Source of the DNA: Acidaminobacter sp.
GTDB taxonomy: Bacteria; Bacillota_A; Clostridia; Peptostreptococcales; Acidaminobacteraceae
Direction of reading: 5' to 3'
NCBI GenBank assembly: GCA_009881125.1
Contig: WXFH01000007.1
Location: forward strand, 1 to 64,000
DNA length: 64,000 nucleotides
Positions 17,536-26,888 of the stretch are shown here, one piece after another; position 1 is the first letter of the stretch; every line of letters begins with the position of its first letter. The notes under the pieces were generated by a model that did no database searches, was not told the DNA's origin, and was given only the letters and a program-made list of their open reading frames with translations. Both the position numbers and the translations under genes were made by a program.

Positions 17536-18420
17536 ATGAGTCAAACAATTAACTGGTATCCGGGACACATGAAAAAGACCAAGGATTTGATCCAAAGTCA
17601 TCTTAAACTTGTGGACGTCGTCGTCGAACTGCTTGACGCCCGTATCCCTGAAAGCAGCAGAAATCCGCAAATCGCGGAGCTCACGAAGGGAAAACCCAGA
17701 ATCGTGTGTATGAATAAATATGATCTGGCTGATCCCAAAGTCACCAGTCTGTGGAAACAGCATTTTGAAGGGGAGGGCGCCAGCGTCGAACTCTTGGATG
17801 CGGTTCATGGAGACGGCATTGATCGTCTTATGAAACAGATCGTTGAGCGTATGAAGGAAAAAAGGGCGAGATATCTGGAAAAGGGACGGAATCCCGGTCC
17901 GGTGCGCGTCATGATTGTAGGTATACCGAACGTTGGAAAATCAAGTCTGATCAATAAACTCGTAGGCAAAAGCGCGGCAAAGACCGGCAACAAGCCCGGC
18001 GTTACCAGGGGCAAGCAGTGGATTCGGATTAGAGATGATATCGAACTATTTGATACGCCGGGTATTTTATGGCCTAAGATTGATTCGAAGGAAGTCGGTC
18101 TGAATCTTGCCATAACAGGTGCTATCAAGGATGACATTCTCAACATTGAGGATATGGCCTACGAGCTCCTGCGCCGGCTTGAGATCCACTACCCCGAGGC
18201 GCTGACAGCACGCTATGGTGTTGAGGTGGATCCTGTGGCACCAACCATAGAACTGATGGATGCCATAGCACTTCGGAGAGGATGCCGGCGCGGCGGCGGC
18301 GACATTGACTATGATAAAGTCGCCCGCCTTCTTCTGGATGAGTTTAGAAAAGGTACTCTGGGCAGATTGTCACTTGAATGGCCGGACGATTTTCTGGACA
18401 GACGGGGTGAACTCACTTGA
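17536..18420 (+). CDS. rbgA: RbgA, 50S assembly GTPase
   Basis: RbgA (YlqF) is needed for a late step of 50S assembly. The GTPase motifs are circularly permuted as expected: NKYDLAD (G4) comes first, then GIPNVGKSSLINKL (G1), and DTPGILWPK (G3). Length is 294; the start ATG at 17536 follows AAGGAGGG. The rplS-rbgA-rnhB order is the same as in Bacillus. No promoter is evident between the rplS terminator and this gene, so it probably depends on read-through. Confidence 0.96.
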   Translation: MSQTINWYPGHMKKTKDLIQSHLKLVDVVVELLDARIPESSRNPQIAELTKGKPRIVCMNKYDLADPKVTSLWKQHFEGEGASVELLDAVHGDGIDRLMKQIVERMKEKRARYLEKGRNPGPVRVMIVGIPNVGKSSLINKLVGKSAAKTGNKPGVTRGKQWIRIRDDIELFDTPGILWPKIDSKEVGLNLAITGAIKDDILNIEDMAYELLRRLEIHYPEALTARYGVEVDPVAPTIELMDAIALRRGCRRGGGDIDYDKVARLLLDEFRKGTLGRLSLEWPDDFLDRRGELT

Positions 18421-19190
18421 TGGCTGGAGACGCAGCAGAAAAGCTGAAAGAAATTATGACGCTTGAAGCGCTTGAACTTTTCGAGTCTCAACTCAAATCA
18501 CCCGTTACAAAAGGCCTCCTGCAGAAGATCGCTTCCAAACGCAAAAAGTTGGAAAAGGTGACGGAGAAATTTAAACAGATGTCCATCTTTGAGGCTCAGC
18601 TCGCAAAGGAAGGTTTGCATCACGTTGCGGGGATTGATGAAGCTGGCCGGGGACCGCTTGCCGGTCCAGTTGTGGCAGCTGCAGTTGTGCTCAACCCTGC
18701 AGTGCCCATCTATGGTCTGGACGATTCAAAAAAGTTGTCAGAACCTGTCAGGGAAGCGCTATATGCTGAAATAATGGAAAAAGCGCTGAGTGTGGGCATA
18801 GGCTATGCAACCAGTGTAGAGATAGACGAAATAAACATACTGCAAGCGACCAAACTGGCAGCAAAGCGGGCACTGGAGACTATGGACATTGATCCTCAGG
18901 CCTTGCTGCTGGATGCCCTCGAACTCGAGAACTGTTCGGTCAGCCAGTTGTCACTCGTAAAAGGGGATCAGCGCAGCGTATCCATAGCAGCGGCTTCAAT
19001 TATTGCTAAAGTGACACGGGACCATTACATGAAGCGGCTGGGGCTGCAGTACCCGGATTATGGCTTTGACGCCCACAAGGGCTATGGTACAGAACGACAT
19101 TATGAAGCGCTCAGGCAATATGGCAGAATGCCGGAGCATCGGGCAACTTTTTTGAAATCTTTTAAAAAGGAACCGGAGCGCAGTCTATGA
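18420..19190 (+). CDS. rnhB: RNase HII
   Basis: RNase HII removes RNA and single ribonucleotides paired to DNA. The 256-residue protein has GIDEAGRGPLAGPVV, the acidic site in LDDSKKLSE, and GDQRSVSIAAASIIAKVTRD. The ATG at 18420 overlaps the rbgA stop by one base (TGATG); a TTG at 18417 is also in frame. An N-terminal stretch of about 75 residues before the catalytic domain is the usual Firmicute extension. Confidence 0.97.
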   Translation: MAGDAAEKLKEIMTLEALELFESQLKSPVTKGLLQKIASKRKKLEKVTEKFKQMSIFEAQLAKEGLHHVAGIDEAGRGPLAGPVVAAAVVLNPAVPIYGLDDSKKLSEPVREALYAEIMEKALSVGIGYATSVEIDEINILQATKLAAKRALETMDIDPQALLLDALELENCSVSQLSLVKGDQRSVSIAAASIIAKVTRDHYMKRLGLQYPDYGFDAHKGYGTERHYEALRQYGRMPEHRATFLKSFKKEPERSL

Positions 19191-19549
19191 AACAGTCAAA
19201 TGTAATTGGGCGGTTAGGTGAAAATGAAGCAGCAGCCTATCTTCAGGCGGCAGGTCATAAAATCTTATGCCGAAATTACAGGATTCCTGGCGCTGAGATT
19301 GATATCCTGTCTATGAAAGATCATTTGCTTTATATTATTGAAGTCAAAGCGTCAAAGGGCATGGACGGCGATTCGGATCCGCTTGAACGCGTGGATGGCC
19401 GCAAGGTGATGCGGATGAAAAAAGCCGCAGGGAGATACCTGTCTGAGTATCCTGCTCTGTATTATTCAGAGATGAGGTTGGCCTTCATAACTGTTGAAGG
19501 CGTGGGGCTGAAAACCCCAAGAATCCAATTCATTGATGGTTCCGATTAG
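19187..19549 (+). CDS. yraN: YraN, UPF0102 nuclease-like protein
   Basis: A 120-residue protein of the UPF0102 family, which has a Holliday-junction-resolvase-like fold. The expected nuclease core is visible: N-terminal GRLGENEAAAYL and then GAEIDILSM...YIIEVKAS with D and ExK residues. It overlaps rnhB by four bases (ATGA), its usual neighbour. The biological role of the family is not settled. Confidence 0.9.
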   Translation: MKQSNVIGRLGENEAAAYLQAAGHKILCRNYRIPGAEIDILSMKDHLLYIIEVKASKGMDGDSDPLERVDGRKVMRMKKAAGRYLSEYPALYYSEMRLAFITVEGVGLKTPRIQFIDGSD

Positions 19550-19561
19550 GAGGCATGTAGG

Positions 19562-19975
19562 TTGTATAAGTACAGAAAACGCGATATTTATTTGCAGGCA
19601 TTTGTCGGTGTCATGTTCATCTTTTTTGGCGGGTTGCTCGGAAACTGGGTCTATTTGTCAATTCTTGGCCTGATAGCGGTCCTGCTCTTCAAAGACTGCC
19701 TCAAGCAATTGAAAACCGTCATCGAAGTCAAAGGTGACAGAATTGAACAGCGGGCCGGTGACAAAGTCTTTCAAGTCGTTTATTTCAAGGACCTTCAATT
19801 TATAACTCGTACAAAGAGACACAAAAAATGGATCGTGGTCGGCCATGATCGAAACCTGTTCTACATCCGGCCTTCCATAATCAATTGGGAACAGCTGCTC
19901 ACGGAAGTGCTCAAATATAATAAATCCAATAAGAAAGTCTTCATCCATGAGACTATTGAAAGTATGAAATTTTAA
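19562..19975 (+). CDS. Small membrane protein with a soluble beta-rich tail, unknown
   Basis: I do not recognise this 137-residue protein. The start is TTG at 19562 with GGAGG at 19549-19553. Residues about 10-46 form a hydrophobic hairpin (FVGVMFIFFGGLLGNWVYL, LGLIAVLLF), probably two membrane segments. The rest alternates charged and hydrophobic residues (VIEVKGDRIEQRAGDKVFQVVYFKDL), which resembles a bacterial PH-like domain, but that is only a shape argument. It closes the rbgA-rnhB-yraN run and is followed by a terminator. Confidence 0.75.
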   Translation: MYKYRKRDIYLQAFVGVMFIFFGGLLGNWVYLSILGLIAVLLFKDCLKQLKTVIEVKGDRIEQRAGDKVFQVVYFKDLQFITRTKRHKKWIVVGHDRNLFYIRPSIINWEQLLTEVLKYNKSNKKVFIHETIESMKF

Positions 19976-20026
19976 ATTGCTTGGGAAAAATTTGTGGCTT
20001 GACCAAAATAAAATCATGTCGATCTA

Positions 20027-20078
20027 GCGGGCGTACTTGGAAGGCGTAGAGTCAACTTCCAGTATACCTGCTTTTTTT
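20027..20078 (+). terminator. Terminator before comM
   Basis: The arms around GCGGGCGTACTTGGAAG (20027-20043) and CTTCCAGTATACCTGC (20056-20071) pair with a few mismatches and are followed by T7. Confidence 0.75.
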
Positions 20079-20128
20079 AACACTCTTTGGGGATCAACTG
20101 AAAATAGAAGATGACAAATATTAACATA

Positions 20129-20137
20129 TGGTATAAT
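20129..20137 (+). promoter_or_regulatory. Extended -10 promoter for comM-dprA
   Basis: TGGTATAAT is a perfect extended -10 element about 39 bases before the comM start. Upstream ATGACA at 20111-20116 is only 15 bases away and is a poor -35. Confidence 0.6.
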
Positions 20138-20175
20138 ATGGAACTGTAATTACATTATATCCTATGGAGGTCGTC

Positions 20176-21654
20176 ATGTACATTCAGGTTTGGTCAGCTT
20201 CACCCCAGGGCATTCATGCACATCCTATTGGTGTGCAAGTCAGTCTGAGCAAAGGCGTGCCGGTCTTCAACATCATAGGCCGCCCGGATCATGTCGTCAG
20301 AGAATCGCGAATGCGGATTACCTCCGCTTTAAAGTCAGTTAACGTTCGCGTCAATAATAAAAAAGTCACTGTCAGCTTAACACCTTCACACATGTCCAAA
20401 AAAGGGGCTCAATTTGATTTGGCTGTAGCAGCTGCCCTCATGTTTTTGTCGGACGGCAAACGGTCGGTCGGCAGTGAGGAGGCTTACATTGGGGAGCTTT
20501 CACTGGATGGCACCGTCTGCAGTGTCCAGGGACTATATAATATGATTGAAGGGCTGATCACCATTGGTGTCAATAAATTCTACGTCCCAATGAACCAAAT
20601 TTCTGTGGCAAGATATTTTCCGGATGTTGAGATCTATGGCGTCGGCCAGCTGAGTGATCTGCAGCATCAGATCAGGCCGGCAGCATCCCTTGATATGACG
20701 AATAAAAGCGCTCTGCCGATGGTTTTTGAAACAGACTATGGCGACATTGCCGGGCACAGACTTCACAAGCGGGCCATGATGGCTGCCGCAGCGGCTCAGC
20801 ATCACGTACTGTTGATAGGACCGCCAGGAACTGGAAAAAGCTTATTGGCCAGGAGACTCAAGACAATCCTCCCGACATTGGATGAAACCGCAATGCGTGA
20901 AGTTATAAAGATTCACGGTCAGGTAAGTACTGATCTTGATTCAATCCAGGTTTGTGCGCCATTCAGAATACCGCAGACTTCACTGAAGAGAAGTGATTTG
21001 ACCGGGACTGCGACCGGAAGGCTTGGTGAAGTAACTTTGGCAAACCATGGCGTGCTTTATCTTGAAGAAATGACAGAATTTTCAAAAGCAGTGATAGAAG
21101 ACCTGAAACGGCCTCTGGATGAAGGCGTCGTTATGGTTGGTGGTCCACTTCAGTCTATGCAGCTGCCTGCCAGATTTACCCTGCTGGCAACCGCCAATCC
21201 TTGTCCCTGTGGTTATTTTGGTACAGATCAGCCCTGCACATGCCAAGTGCAAAATATTCAGCGTCACCAGCTGAAATTTAAAGGTCCGCTCGGTGACCGA
21301 TTTGATATCAAGCTGATGACCAGTGTCTATATGGAAGAAGATTTGAGGAGCCTGGATCCGCTGAACTCCTCAATTATGCGATCAATGGTGGAAAATGCAA
21401 TGATTCAGCAGCGTCAGCGCTATGGCAGCACAGCGCATAAAAATTCAACCGTTCCAATTGATCTGATTTTTCAAACCTTCGAATCTGAATCCCTCAGGAC
21501 ACAATTCCAGTCCAGATTTAAGGATCAGGGATACAGCTACCGGGATTCGACACAGGTCATACGTCTGGCCCGTACTTTGGCGGATTTGGACGGCGAAGCG
21601 GCAATAAGCGCTAAGCATCTTTCCGAGGGGATGGTGCTCCATGGGGACATTTAA
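20176..21654 (+). CDS. comM: ComM/YifB, Mg-chelatase-like AAA+ ATPase
   Basis: ComM is a hexameric helicase that promotes branch migration in natural transformation in Gram-negatives; in Clostridia the role is less studied. The ATG at 20176 has GGAGG at 20166-20170 and gives 492 residues; ATG 20164 lies before that site. The N-terminal part is a Lon-protease-like fold without protease residues, the AAA+ core has GPPGTGKSLLARRL and VLYLEEMTEF, and a cysteine-rich NPCPCGYFGTDQPCTC follows. It overlaps dprA by 14 bases. Confidence 0.93.
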   Translation: MYIQVWSASPQGIHAHPIGVQVSLSKGVPVFNIIGRPDHVVRESRMRITSALKSVNVRVNNKKVTVSLTPSHMSKKGAQFDLAVAAALMFLSDGKRSVGSEEAYIGELSLDGTVCSVQGLYNMIEGLITIGVNKFYVPMNQISVARYFPDVEIYGVGQLSDLQHQIRPAASLDMTNKSALPMVFETDYGDIAGHRLHKRAMMAAAAAQHHVLLIGPPGTGKSLLARRLKTILPTLDETAMREVIKIHGQVSTDLDSIQVCAPFRIPQTSLKRSDLTGTATGRLGEVTLANHGVLYLEEMTEFSKAVIEDLKRPLDEGVVMVGGPLQSMQLPARFTLLATANPCPCGYFGTDQPCTCQVQNIQRHQLKFKGPLGDRFDIKLMTSVYMEEDLRSLDPLNSSIMRSMVENAMIQQRQRYGSTAHKNSTVPIDLIFQTFESESLRTQFQSRFKDQGYSYRDSTQVIRLARTLADLDGEAAISAKHLSEGMVLHGDI

Positions 21655-22720
21655 TGCCTATGCAGCCTGCGCCCTTTGGTTTGAGAACGCCAAAGGCATC
21701 AACCGTGCACAAGCCAGAAACTTGCTCGAGGGATGTGACGACTTTGAAGCGATCTTCACGGACGGACCTGAGCGAATCTCACTGGCCACTGCTGACCAAA
21801 GGCTGGCTCTAAAGCAGTCACATAAGCCGGATGAGATTATTCAGCGCCTAAGACAAACAGAAAAATGCGGAATGAAAATGATCCTTCCTGCGGATCCGCT
21901 GTTTCCTTTCAGACTGAACGAACTTGAGGATCCGCCCCTATTGCTTTATGCGAGAGGAAACCTCGAGCTGCTGAATCATGCAAGGCCACTGGCAGTAGTA
22001 GGCACCAGACATCCGACGCAATATGGGATGAAGGTGACGAAAATGCTCACTCAAGCAGCCGTGGAGCACAATGCTTTAATTGTCAGCGGTCTTGCAGTCG
22101 GCGTTGACGCTTTGGCCCATGAGACTGCTATGGAACAGGAAGGCGCCACGCTAGCCGTCATGGGGTGCGGGCTGGACGTCAATTATCCAAGTGCAAACGC
22201 AGGACTCAGAAAAAGAATTCTATCTTCGGGTGAGGGACTGCTCCTCAGTGAAAAGCCGCCCGGAACACCGCCCTATCCCGCCTTTTTTCCGGATCGAAAC
22301 AGATTGATCAGCGGACTCTGCGCAGGCATTGTCGTTGTGGAGGCTGTCATCAAAAGCGGCACAATGTCGACTGCGCTTCATGGCATTCAGCAGGGTCGAG
22401 AGGTCTTCGCTGTACCGGGGAACATAGACGCGCCGCAAAGCGCAGGAACCAACTTTTTGATTCAGAATATGGCCCAAATTCTGACAACCCCGGATGATTT
22501 GTTCGTTCGTCTGGATTGGCGGCTGCCAAAGAAAAGAAGACCCCAGCTTTCTGCGGATGCCGGTCAGCTGCTTACTCTAATCGAGCGCTACGGGGATATG
22601 ACAATTGATGATTTTGTCGATGCTACAGGATGGCCGGCGGGAAAATGTTACGAATTTTTGAGTGAGCTTGAAATAAAGAGATTGATTCGCTGCTGGTTTG
22701 GAAGGTATAATCTAAACTGA
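21641..22720 (+). CDS. dprA: DprA, DNA-processing protein A
   Basis: DprA binds incoming single-stranded DNA and loads RecA. The 359-residue protein has the Rossmann-like core AVVGTRHPTQYG and SGLAVGVDALAHETAM, GCGLDVNYP, and PDRNRLISGL, with a C-terminal winged-helix segment from about 295. The start at 21641 lies inside the end of comM, so the two are translationally coupled. topA follows, the common dprA-topA order. Confidence 0.96.
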   Translation: MGTFNAYAACALWFENAKGINRAQARNLLEGCDDFEAIFTDGPERISLATADQRLALKQSHKPDEIIQRLRQTEKCGMKMILPADPLFPFRLNELEDPPLLLYARGNLELLNHARPLAVVGTRHPTQYGMKVTKMLTQAAVEHNALIVSGLAVGVDALAHETAMEQEGATLAVMGCGLDVNYPSANAGLRKRILSSGEGLLLSEKPPGTPPYPAFFPDRNRLISGLCAGIVVVEAVIKSGTMSTALHGIQQGREVFAVPGNIDAPQSAGTNFLIQNMAQILTTPDDLFVRLDWRLPKKRRPQLSADAGQLLTLIERYGDMTIDDFVDATGWPAGKCYEFLSELEIKRLIRCWFGRYNLN

Positions 22721-22740
22721 TGTCTTTACAGAACTTTGTT

Positions 22741-22792
22741 CAGACGCCGGGTCCGTGAGCTTAAGACATGGATCCGGCGTCTGGATTTTGTT
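22741..22792 (+). terminator. Terminator after dprA
   Basis: CAGACGCCGGGTCC at 22741-22754 pairs with GGATCCGGCGTCTG at 22770-22783 with one mismatch region, followed by GATTTTGTTT. Confidence 0.8.
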
Positions 22793-22794
22793 TG

Positions 22795-22827
22795 GACCGC
22801 AGAATTTTTCAGGAAGGATCTGCGGTC
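22795..22827 (+). other. Second hairpin before topA
   Basis: GACCGCAGA at 22795-22803 pairs perfectly with TCTGCGGTC at 22819-22827. There is no T-run after it. It may be a back-up stop, or shield the 3' end of the dprA message. Confidence 0.5.
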
Positions 22828-22866
22828 AATTATAAGACGGCCGATAGCTCAGACTGGAAGAAAGTG

Positions 22867-22893
22867 TTGACAAATGGATCCGCATCATATAAA
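22867..22893 (+). promoter_or_regulatory. Possible upstream promoter of topA
   Basis: A perfect TTGACA at 22867-22872 is followed after 15 bases by TATAAA (22888-22893). The spacing is short, so strength is doubtful. Confidence 0.4.
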
Positions 22894-22920
22894 AATTAAT
22901 ATGGTGATTTTTTGACAAGA

Positions 22921-22949
22921 TTGAATCTTTCGAATTTTTTGAATATAAT
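22921..22949 (+). promoter_or_regulatory. Main promoter of topA-codY
   Basis: TTGAAT at 22921-22926, 17-base spacer, TATAAT at 22944-22949. Transcription would start about 15 bases before the topA ATG, leaving just enough leader for TTGGAGG. A CodY-like 15-mer overlaps the spacer and -10 (22933-22947). Confidence 0.75.
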
Positions 22950-22969
22950 GGTTACATTGGAGGTATTAC

Positions 22970-25039
22970 ATGGCTAAGCATCTGATTATTGTCGAATCTC
23001 CGGCAAAAGCAAAGACCATAGAGAAGTTTTTAGGAAAGAATTATCAGGTACTTGCTTCCGTGGGACATGTCAGAGACCTGCCCAAAAGCAAAATTGGCGT
23101 CAATGTTGAAAAGGACTTTGAACCGGAATACATTAATATCCGGGGAAAAGGAGATGTAATCAAAGTTTTGAGAGGCGCAGCAAAAAAAGCAGACCGTGTC
23201 TTTCTGGCAACTGACCCGGATCGGGAAGGTGAAGCAATTGCCTGGCATCTGGGAACTATTTTGAGTATTCCTCAGGAAGAGCCTTGCAGAATTGAGTTTC
23301 ACGAGATCACAAAAGAAGCAGTCAAAGAAGCCATTCATCATCCACGGCAAATTGACCTGAATCTGGTGGATGCCCAGCAGGCAAGACGGGTTTTGGACCG
23401 GTTGGTAGGTTATAAGATCAGTCCGCTGTTATGGCGCAAGGTAAGAAAAGGTCTCAGCGCCGGCCGGGTTCAGTCTGTGGCGACAAAGCTGATCTGCGAC
23501 CGTGAGAATGAGATCAATGCCTTCATCAAGGAAGAGTATTGGTCTATTGGCATGGATCTCAGACATGTGCCTTCGGATCTGCCTTTTGAGGCGGAGTTGT
23601 CTCAGTTCAAAGGCAAAAAAATTGAAATTGGAAACGAGACGGATGCACTAGAGATGAAACGGTACCTGGAGTCTGTGGATCCGGTGATTACCGAGGTGCA
23701 GAACAAGGTAAAATCCAGAGCCCCTCAGCCGCCATTCACGACCAGCAGCCTTCAGCAGGATGCCGCGAATCGCCTCGGCTTTTCAGCAAGCAAAACCATG
23801 ATGGTGGCGCAGCAGCTGTATGAGGGTATTGCGGTTAAGGGACAAGGGACCATCGGCCTCATCACTTATATGAGGACGGATTCTACAAGAATCTCTGAAG
23901 AGGCAAAGCGACATCTCTCCGAATTTATTGATCGGGAATATGGTGAGATCTATCAGAATAAAAAAGTCCGTACAGAAAAGAAATCCAAGTCGGCACAGGA
24001 TGCCCATGAAGCTGTGCGTCCTACTTATGTGCATCTGACGCCTGAGGAACTGGAAGCGTCGCTGACAAAAGACCAACAAAAGCTGTACACTTTAATTTGG
24101 CAGAGGTTTGTAGCCTCCGGTATGTCAGACGCGACTTTTGATTCCAAAAATGTGTCCATAGTCGCAGGTGAGGCACTGCTAAAAGCTAATGGGCTGCTTC
24201 TGAAATTTGACGGTTTCCTAAAAGTCTACGAGTTCTCCAGTTTTAAAGAAACCCGTCTGCCGGACATTCAAGCAGGGGATCTGGTTCAGCGTCTTCACGT
24301 CAAGCCGGAACAGCATTTTACACAGCCCCCGGCAAGATACACAGAAGCGACTTTGGTCAAAGAAATGGAAGAAAAGGGTATTGGTCGTCCTTCGACTTAT
24401 GCGCCGACCATTGCGACCATCATCAGCAGAGGCTATGTAGAGCGCGAAAAAAAATCTTTAAAACCGACAGAACTAGGGTATATCATCAACGACATAATGG
24501 CGGGTTATTTTGAAGAGATCGTCAATGTCGATTTTACCGCAGGTATGGAGAACAAGCTGGATGAAGTTGAAGCCGGCAACATGGAATGGCACAGCATTCT
24601 CAGGGAGTTTTACGGCCCATTCAGCGAAACGCTTGCAAAAGCAGACGAGCGGCTGGAAAAACTCGATCTGACAGAAAAAACCGACTTGCTCTGTGAGAAG
24701 TGCGGCCATCCACTCAACATCAAGCACGGCAGATTCGGGAAATTTTATGCGTGTTCAAATTACCCGCAATGTGACTACACCAAGGCAATTCTCAATGAGA
24801 TCGGTATAGACTGTCCGGTATGCAAAGAGGGTAAAGTGGTCGAGCGCAAGACTAAAAAGCTGAAGACTTTTTATGGCTGCAGCCGTTTTCCGGAATGTCG
24901 ATTCGTGTCCTGGAACCGGCCTGTAGGACGTCCGTGCCCGGTTTGTGGTGAGGCTCTCGTCGAAAAAATCACTAAAAAGAACAAGACCATCCTATGCTCC
25001 AGTACCAGCTGCAATTATAAAGAAGTCTCATCACATTAA
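22970..25039 (+). CDS. topA: DNA topoisomerase I
   Basis: TopA relaxes negative supercoils. The 689-residue protein starts [20 protein letters not shown] (Toprim), has [13 protein letters not shown], and its active-site Tyr300 is in [11 protein letters not shown]. Three C-terminal four-cysteine zinc modules are seen: CEKCG...CSNYPQC, CPVCKEG...CSRFPEC, CPVCGEA...CSSTSC. It is directly followed by codY; the xerC-hslVU genes that sit between topA and codY in Bacillus are absent here. Confidence 0.98.
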   Translation: MAKHLIIVESPAKAKTIEKFLGKNYQVLASVGHVRDLPKSKIGVNVEKDFEPEYINIRGKGDVIKVLRGAAKKADRVFLATDPDREGEAIAWHLGTILSIPQEEPCRIEFHEITKEAVKEAIHHPRQIDLNLVDAQQARRVLDRLVGYKISPLLWRKVRKGLSAGRVQSVATKLICDRENEINAFIKEEYWSIGMDLRHVPSDLPFEAELSQFKGKKIEIGNETDALEMKRYLESVDPVITEVQNKVKSRAPQPPFTTSSLQQDAANRLGFSASKTMMVAQQLYEGIAVKGQGTIGLITYMRTDSTRISEEAKRHLSEFIDREYGEIYQNKKVRTEKKSKSAQDAHEAVRPTYVHLTPEELEASLTKDQQKLYTLIWQRFVASGMSDATFDSKNVSIVAGEALLKANGLLLKFDGFLKVYEFSSFKETRLPDIQAGDLVQRLHVKPEQHFTQPPARYTEATLVKEMEEKGIGRPSTYAPTIATIISRGYVEREKKSLKPTELGYIINDIMAGYFEEIVNVDFTAGMENKLDEVEAGNMEWHSILREFYGPFSETLAKADERLEKLDLTEKTDLLCEKCGHPLNIKHGRFGKFYACSNYPQCDYTKAILNEIGIDCPVCKEGKVVERKTKKLKTFYGCSRFPECRFVSWNRPVGRPCPVCGEALVEKITKKNKTILCSSTSCNYKEVSSH

Positions 25040-25062
25040 ATAAAACTCAGGGAGGTAATCAG

Positions 25063-25842
25063 GTGAGCATGAAACTACTAGAAAAAGCAAGAAGACTGAA
25101 CAAAATTCTTCAGCAATCCGGCAATGCGCCCGTTTCTTTTCCAGATATCAGCATGATGCTCAAGGAAGTGCTTGACGCTAACGTTTACATTATCAGCAAG
25201 CGCGGCAAGGTTTTGGGTTACGGCTTGGTTATTGCCGAAGACAGCCCGCTCATTTTTGAGAAGGGCACAAATGTACAAATGTTCCCGGAAGAAATCAATG
25301 ATGAATTGCTCAAAACTGATCAAACTATGTTCAACATCCCGCAAGATGTCGTCATGAAGATTTTTAAAGGTGATATCAGCAGCTATTCTAAGTTTATTAC
25401 CATTGTGCCAATCATTGGGAACGGTCTCAGGTTGGGGACCCTCGTCATCGCTCGCAGAGACAACACATACTCTGAAGAGGATATAGTATTGGCTGAGTAT
25501 GCGTCTACCGTTGTCGGTATGGAAATCATCCGCGCCAAGACGGAAGAGTACGAAGAGGAAGCCAGAAAGAAAGCTGTGGTGCAGATGGCCATCGGAACGC
25601 TTTCCTATTCCGAACTTGAAGCCATTGAACACATCTTCAATGAGCTGGATGGCGACGAAGGTCTCCTCGTCGCAAGTAAAATAGCGGATCGCGTTGGAAT
25701 TACACGCTCCGTGATCGTCAATGCCCTTAGAAAGTTCGAGAGTGCCGGCGTTATTGAATCCCGCAGCCTTGGCATGAAGGGCACTTATATTCGCATAATG
25801 AATGATAAACTAATGCCGGAGCTCAAACGTTTAAAAAAATAA
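25063..25842 (+). CDS. codY: CodY, global nutrient-sensing repressor
   Basis: CodY senses branched-chain amino acids and GTP and represses starvation genes. The GTG at 25063 has GGAGG at 25051-25055 with seven bases between; an ATG two codons later is spaced too far. The length, 259 residues, equals the Bacillus protein. The N-terminal GAF domain spans about 1-155 and the winged HTH is clear in [24 protein letters not shown] and GTYIRIMN. Co-transcription with topA is likely, as no promoter lies in the 23-base gap. Confidence 0.97.
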   Translation: MSMKLLEKARRLNKILQQSGNAPVSFPDISMMLKEVLDANVYIISKRGKVLGYGLVIAEDSPLIFEKGTNVQMFPEEINDELLKTDQTMFNIPQDVVMKIFKGDISSYSKFITIVPIIGNGLRLGTLVIARRDNTYSEEDIVLAEYASTVVGMEIIRAKTEEYEEEARKKAVVQMAIGTLSYSELEAIEHIFNELDGDEGLLVASKIADRVGITRSVIVNALRKFESAGVIESRSLGMKGTYIRIMNDKLMPELKRLKK

Positions 25843-25876
25843 GGGTTATCGGATCAAGCTAAAACAAAAAAGTTTT

Positions 25877-25921
25877 CAAAGCGCGGCGGTTCCTGAGATT
25901 ATCTCTTGAACGTCGCGCTTG
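25877..25921 (+). terminator. Imperfect hairpin after codY
   Basis: Left arm 25877-25892 (AAGCGCG plus GGTTC region) and right arm 25908-25921 (GAACGTCGCGCTT) pair with two small bulges. There is no T-run. Its right arm contains the -35 of the rpsB promoter, so termination and initiation sites overlap. Confidence 0.55.
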
Positions 25922-25934
25922 TCTGTGTTATACT
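25906..25934 (+). promoter_or_regulatory. Promoter of rpsB
   Basis: TTGAAC at 25906-25911, exactly 17 bases, TATACT at 25929-25934. It predicts a leader of about 100 bases before rpsB. Confidence 0.8.
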
Positions 25935-25955
25935 TACTAAGGTCCAAAACCGCAC

Positions 25956-26009
25956 TCGTCGGGATTCACAGTAAGGGTTGCCCTGAGACAGGGTCTTTTG
26001 TGAAGACGA
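25956..26009 (+). promoter_or_regulatory. Structured leader of rpsB
   Basis: Three nested stems can form: TCGTC (25956-25960) with GACGA (26005-26009), TTCACA (25965-25970) with TGTGAA (25999-26004), and an inner hairpin CCCTG-AGA-CAGGG (25981-25993). Such a branched leader in front of a ribosomal protein gene suggests S2 autoregulation; this is inference. Confidence 0.55.
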
Positions 26010-26040
26010 ACGACGGGGAAGAAAAAAACGGAGGTGCACT

Positions 26041-26736
26041 ATGTCAGTAATTTCAATGAAACAACTGCTGGAGGCAGGCGTACACTTTGGCCACCAGACA
26101 AGAAGATGGAACCCTAAAATGAAGGAATACATCTTCACAGAAAGAAACGGGATTTACATTATCGATCTTCAAAAGACGGTCAAGAAAATTGACGACGCTT
26201 ATGATTTCGTCAAAAATGTCGTCGCTGAAGGCGGCGAAGTCCTCTTCGTCGGCACCAAGAAGCAAGCACAGGAAGCTATTGAGCTTGAAGCAAAGCGCTG
26301 TGGTATGTACTTCGTCAACCAGAGATGGCTTGGCGGCATGCTGACAAACTACAAAACCATCAAGAAAAGAATCGATCTTCTTTACAAATATGAGAAGATG
26401 GAAGAAGATGGCACATTTGATGTACTTCCTAAAAAAGAAGTCATTCAAATTCGCGCTAAGAAAGAAAAGCTTGAGAAATATCTCGGCGGAATCAAGGAAA
26501 TGCCAAAAGTACCTGCAGTTATGTTCATTGTCGACCCTAAGAAAGAGCGCATTGCAATCCAGGAAGCTAGAACCCTTGGTATCCCTGTCGTTGCTATCGT
26601 CGACACGAACTGCGATCCGGACGAAGTTGACTTCGTCATCCCGGGCAATGACGACGCGATCCGCGCTGTCAAGCTGATTTCCGGCAAAATGGCTGACGCT
26701 GTCCTCGAAGGTAAGCAAGGCGAGCAAAACGCATAA
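26041..26736 (+). CDS. rpsB: Ribosomal protein S2
   Basis: S2 joins the 30S subunit late and contacts S1-like mRNA platforms. The 231-residue protein begins [27 protein letters not shown] and has the conserved [10 protein letters not shown]. The ATG has CGGAGGTG upstream. A hairpin at 26756-26790 separates it from tsf, its normal partner. Confidence 0.98.
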   Translation: MSVISMKQLLEAGVHFGHQTRRWNPKMKEYIFTERNGIYIIDLQKTVKKIDDAYDFVKNVVAEGGEVLFVGTKKQAQEAIELEAKRCGMYFVNQRWLGGMLTNYKTIKKRIDLLYKYEKMEEDGTFDVLPKKEVIQIRAKKEKLEKYLGGIKEMPKVPAVMFIVDPKKERIAIQEARTLGIPVVAIVDTNCDPDEVDFVIPGNDDAIRAVKLISGKMADAVLEGKQGEQNA

Positions 26737-26753
26737 TCATAAGGTTTAAAGCC

Positions 26754-26796
26754 AGCGGGTAAGGTTTCTTAATATAGAACGCCTTACCCGTTGTTC
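26754..26796 (+). terminator. Attenuator between rpsB and tsf
   Basis: CGGGTAAGG at 26756-26764 pairs perfectly with CCTTACCCG at 26782-26790, followed by TTGTT. Downstream, TTTGGCC occurs three times between 26808 and 26841 before the tsf ribosome site. S2 is therefore likely made in excess of EF-Ts messages. Confidence 0.65.
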
Positions 26797-26888
26797 AAGC
26801 GATAACATTTGGCCCTTTGGCCAATTCACGTATCTTTGGCCCGGGTTGGGTCTAAGGACAAATTGAAGTTAAACTAGGAGGTCCTGTC

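Noticed and set aside
25937..26040. Possible T-box or riboswitch in the rpsB leader
   Set aside because: None of the conserved T-box elements or known aptamer cores could be seen; only a generic stem-loop structure.
26808..26841. Three TTTGGCC repeats before tsf as a binding-site array
   Set aside because: Irregular spacing and only three copies; no known regulator with this site.
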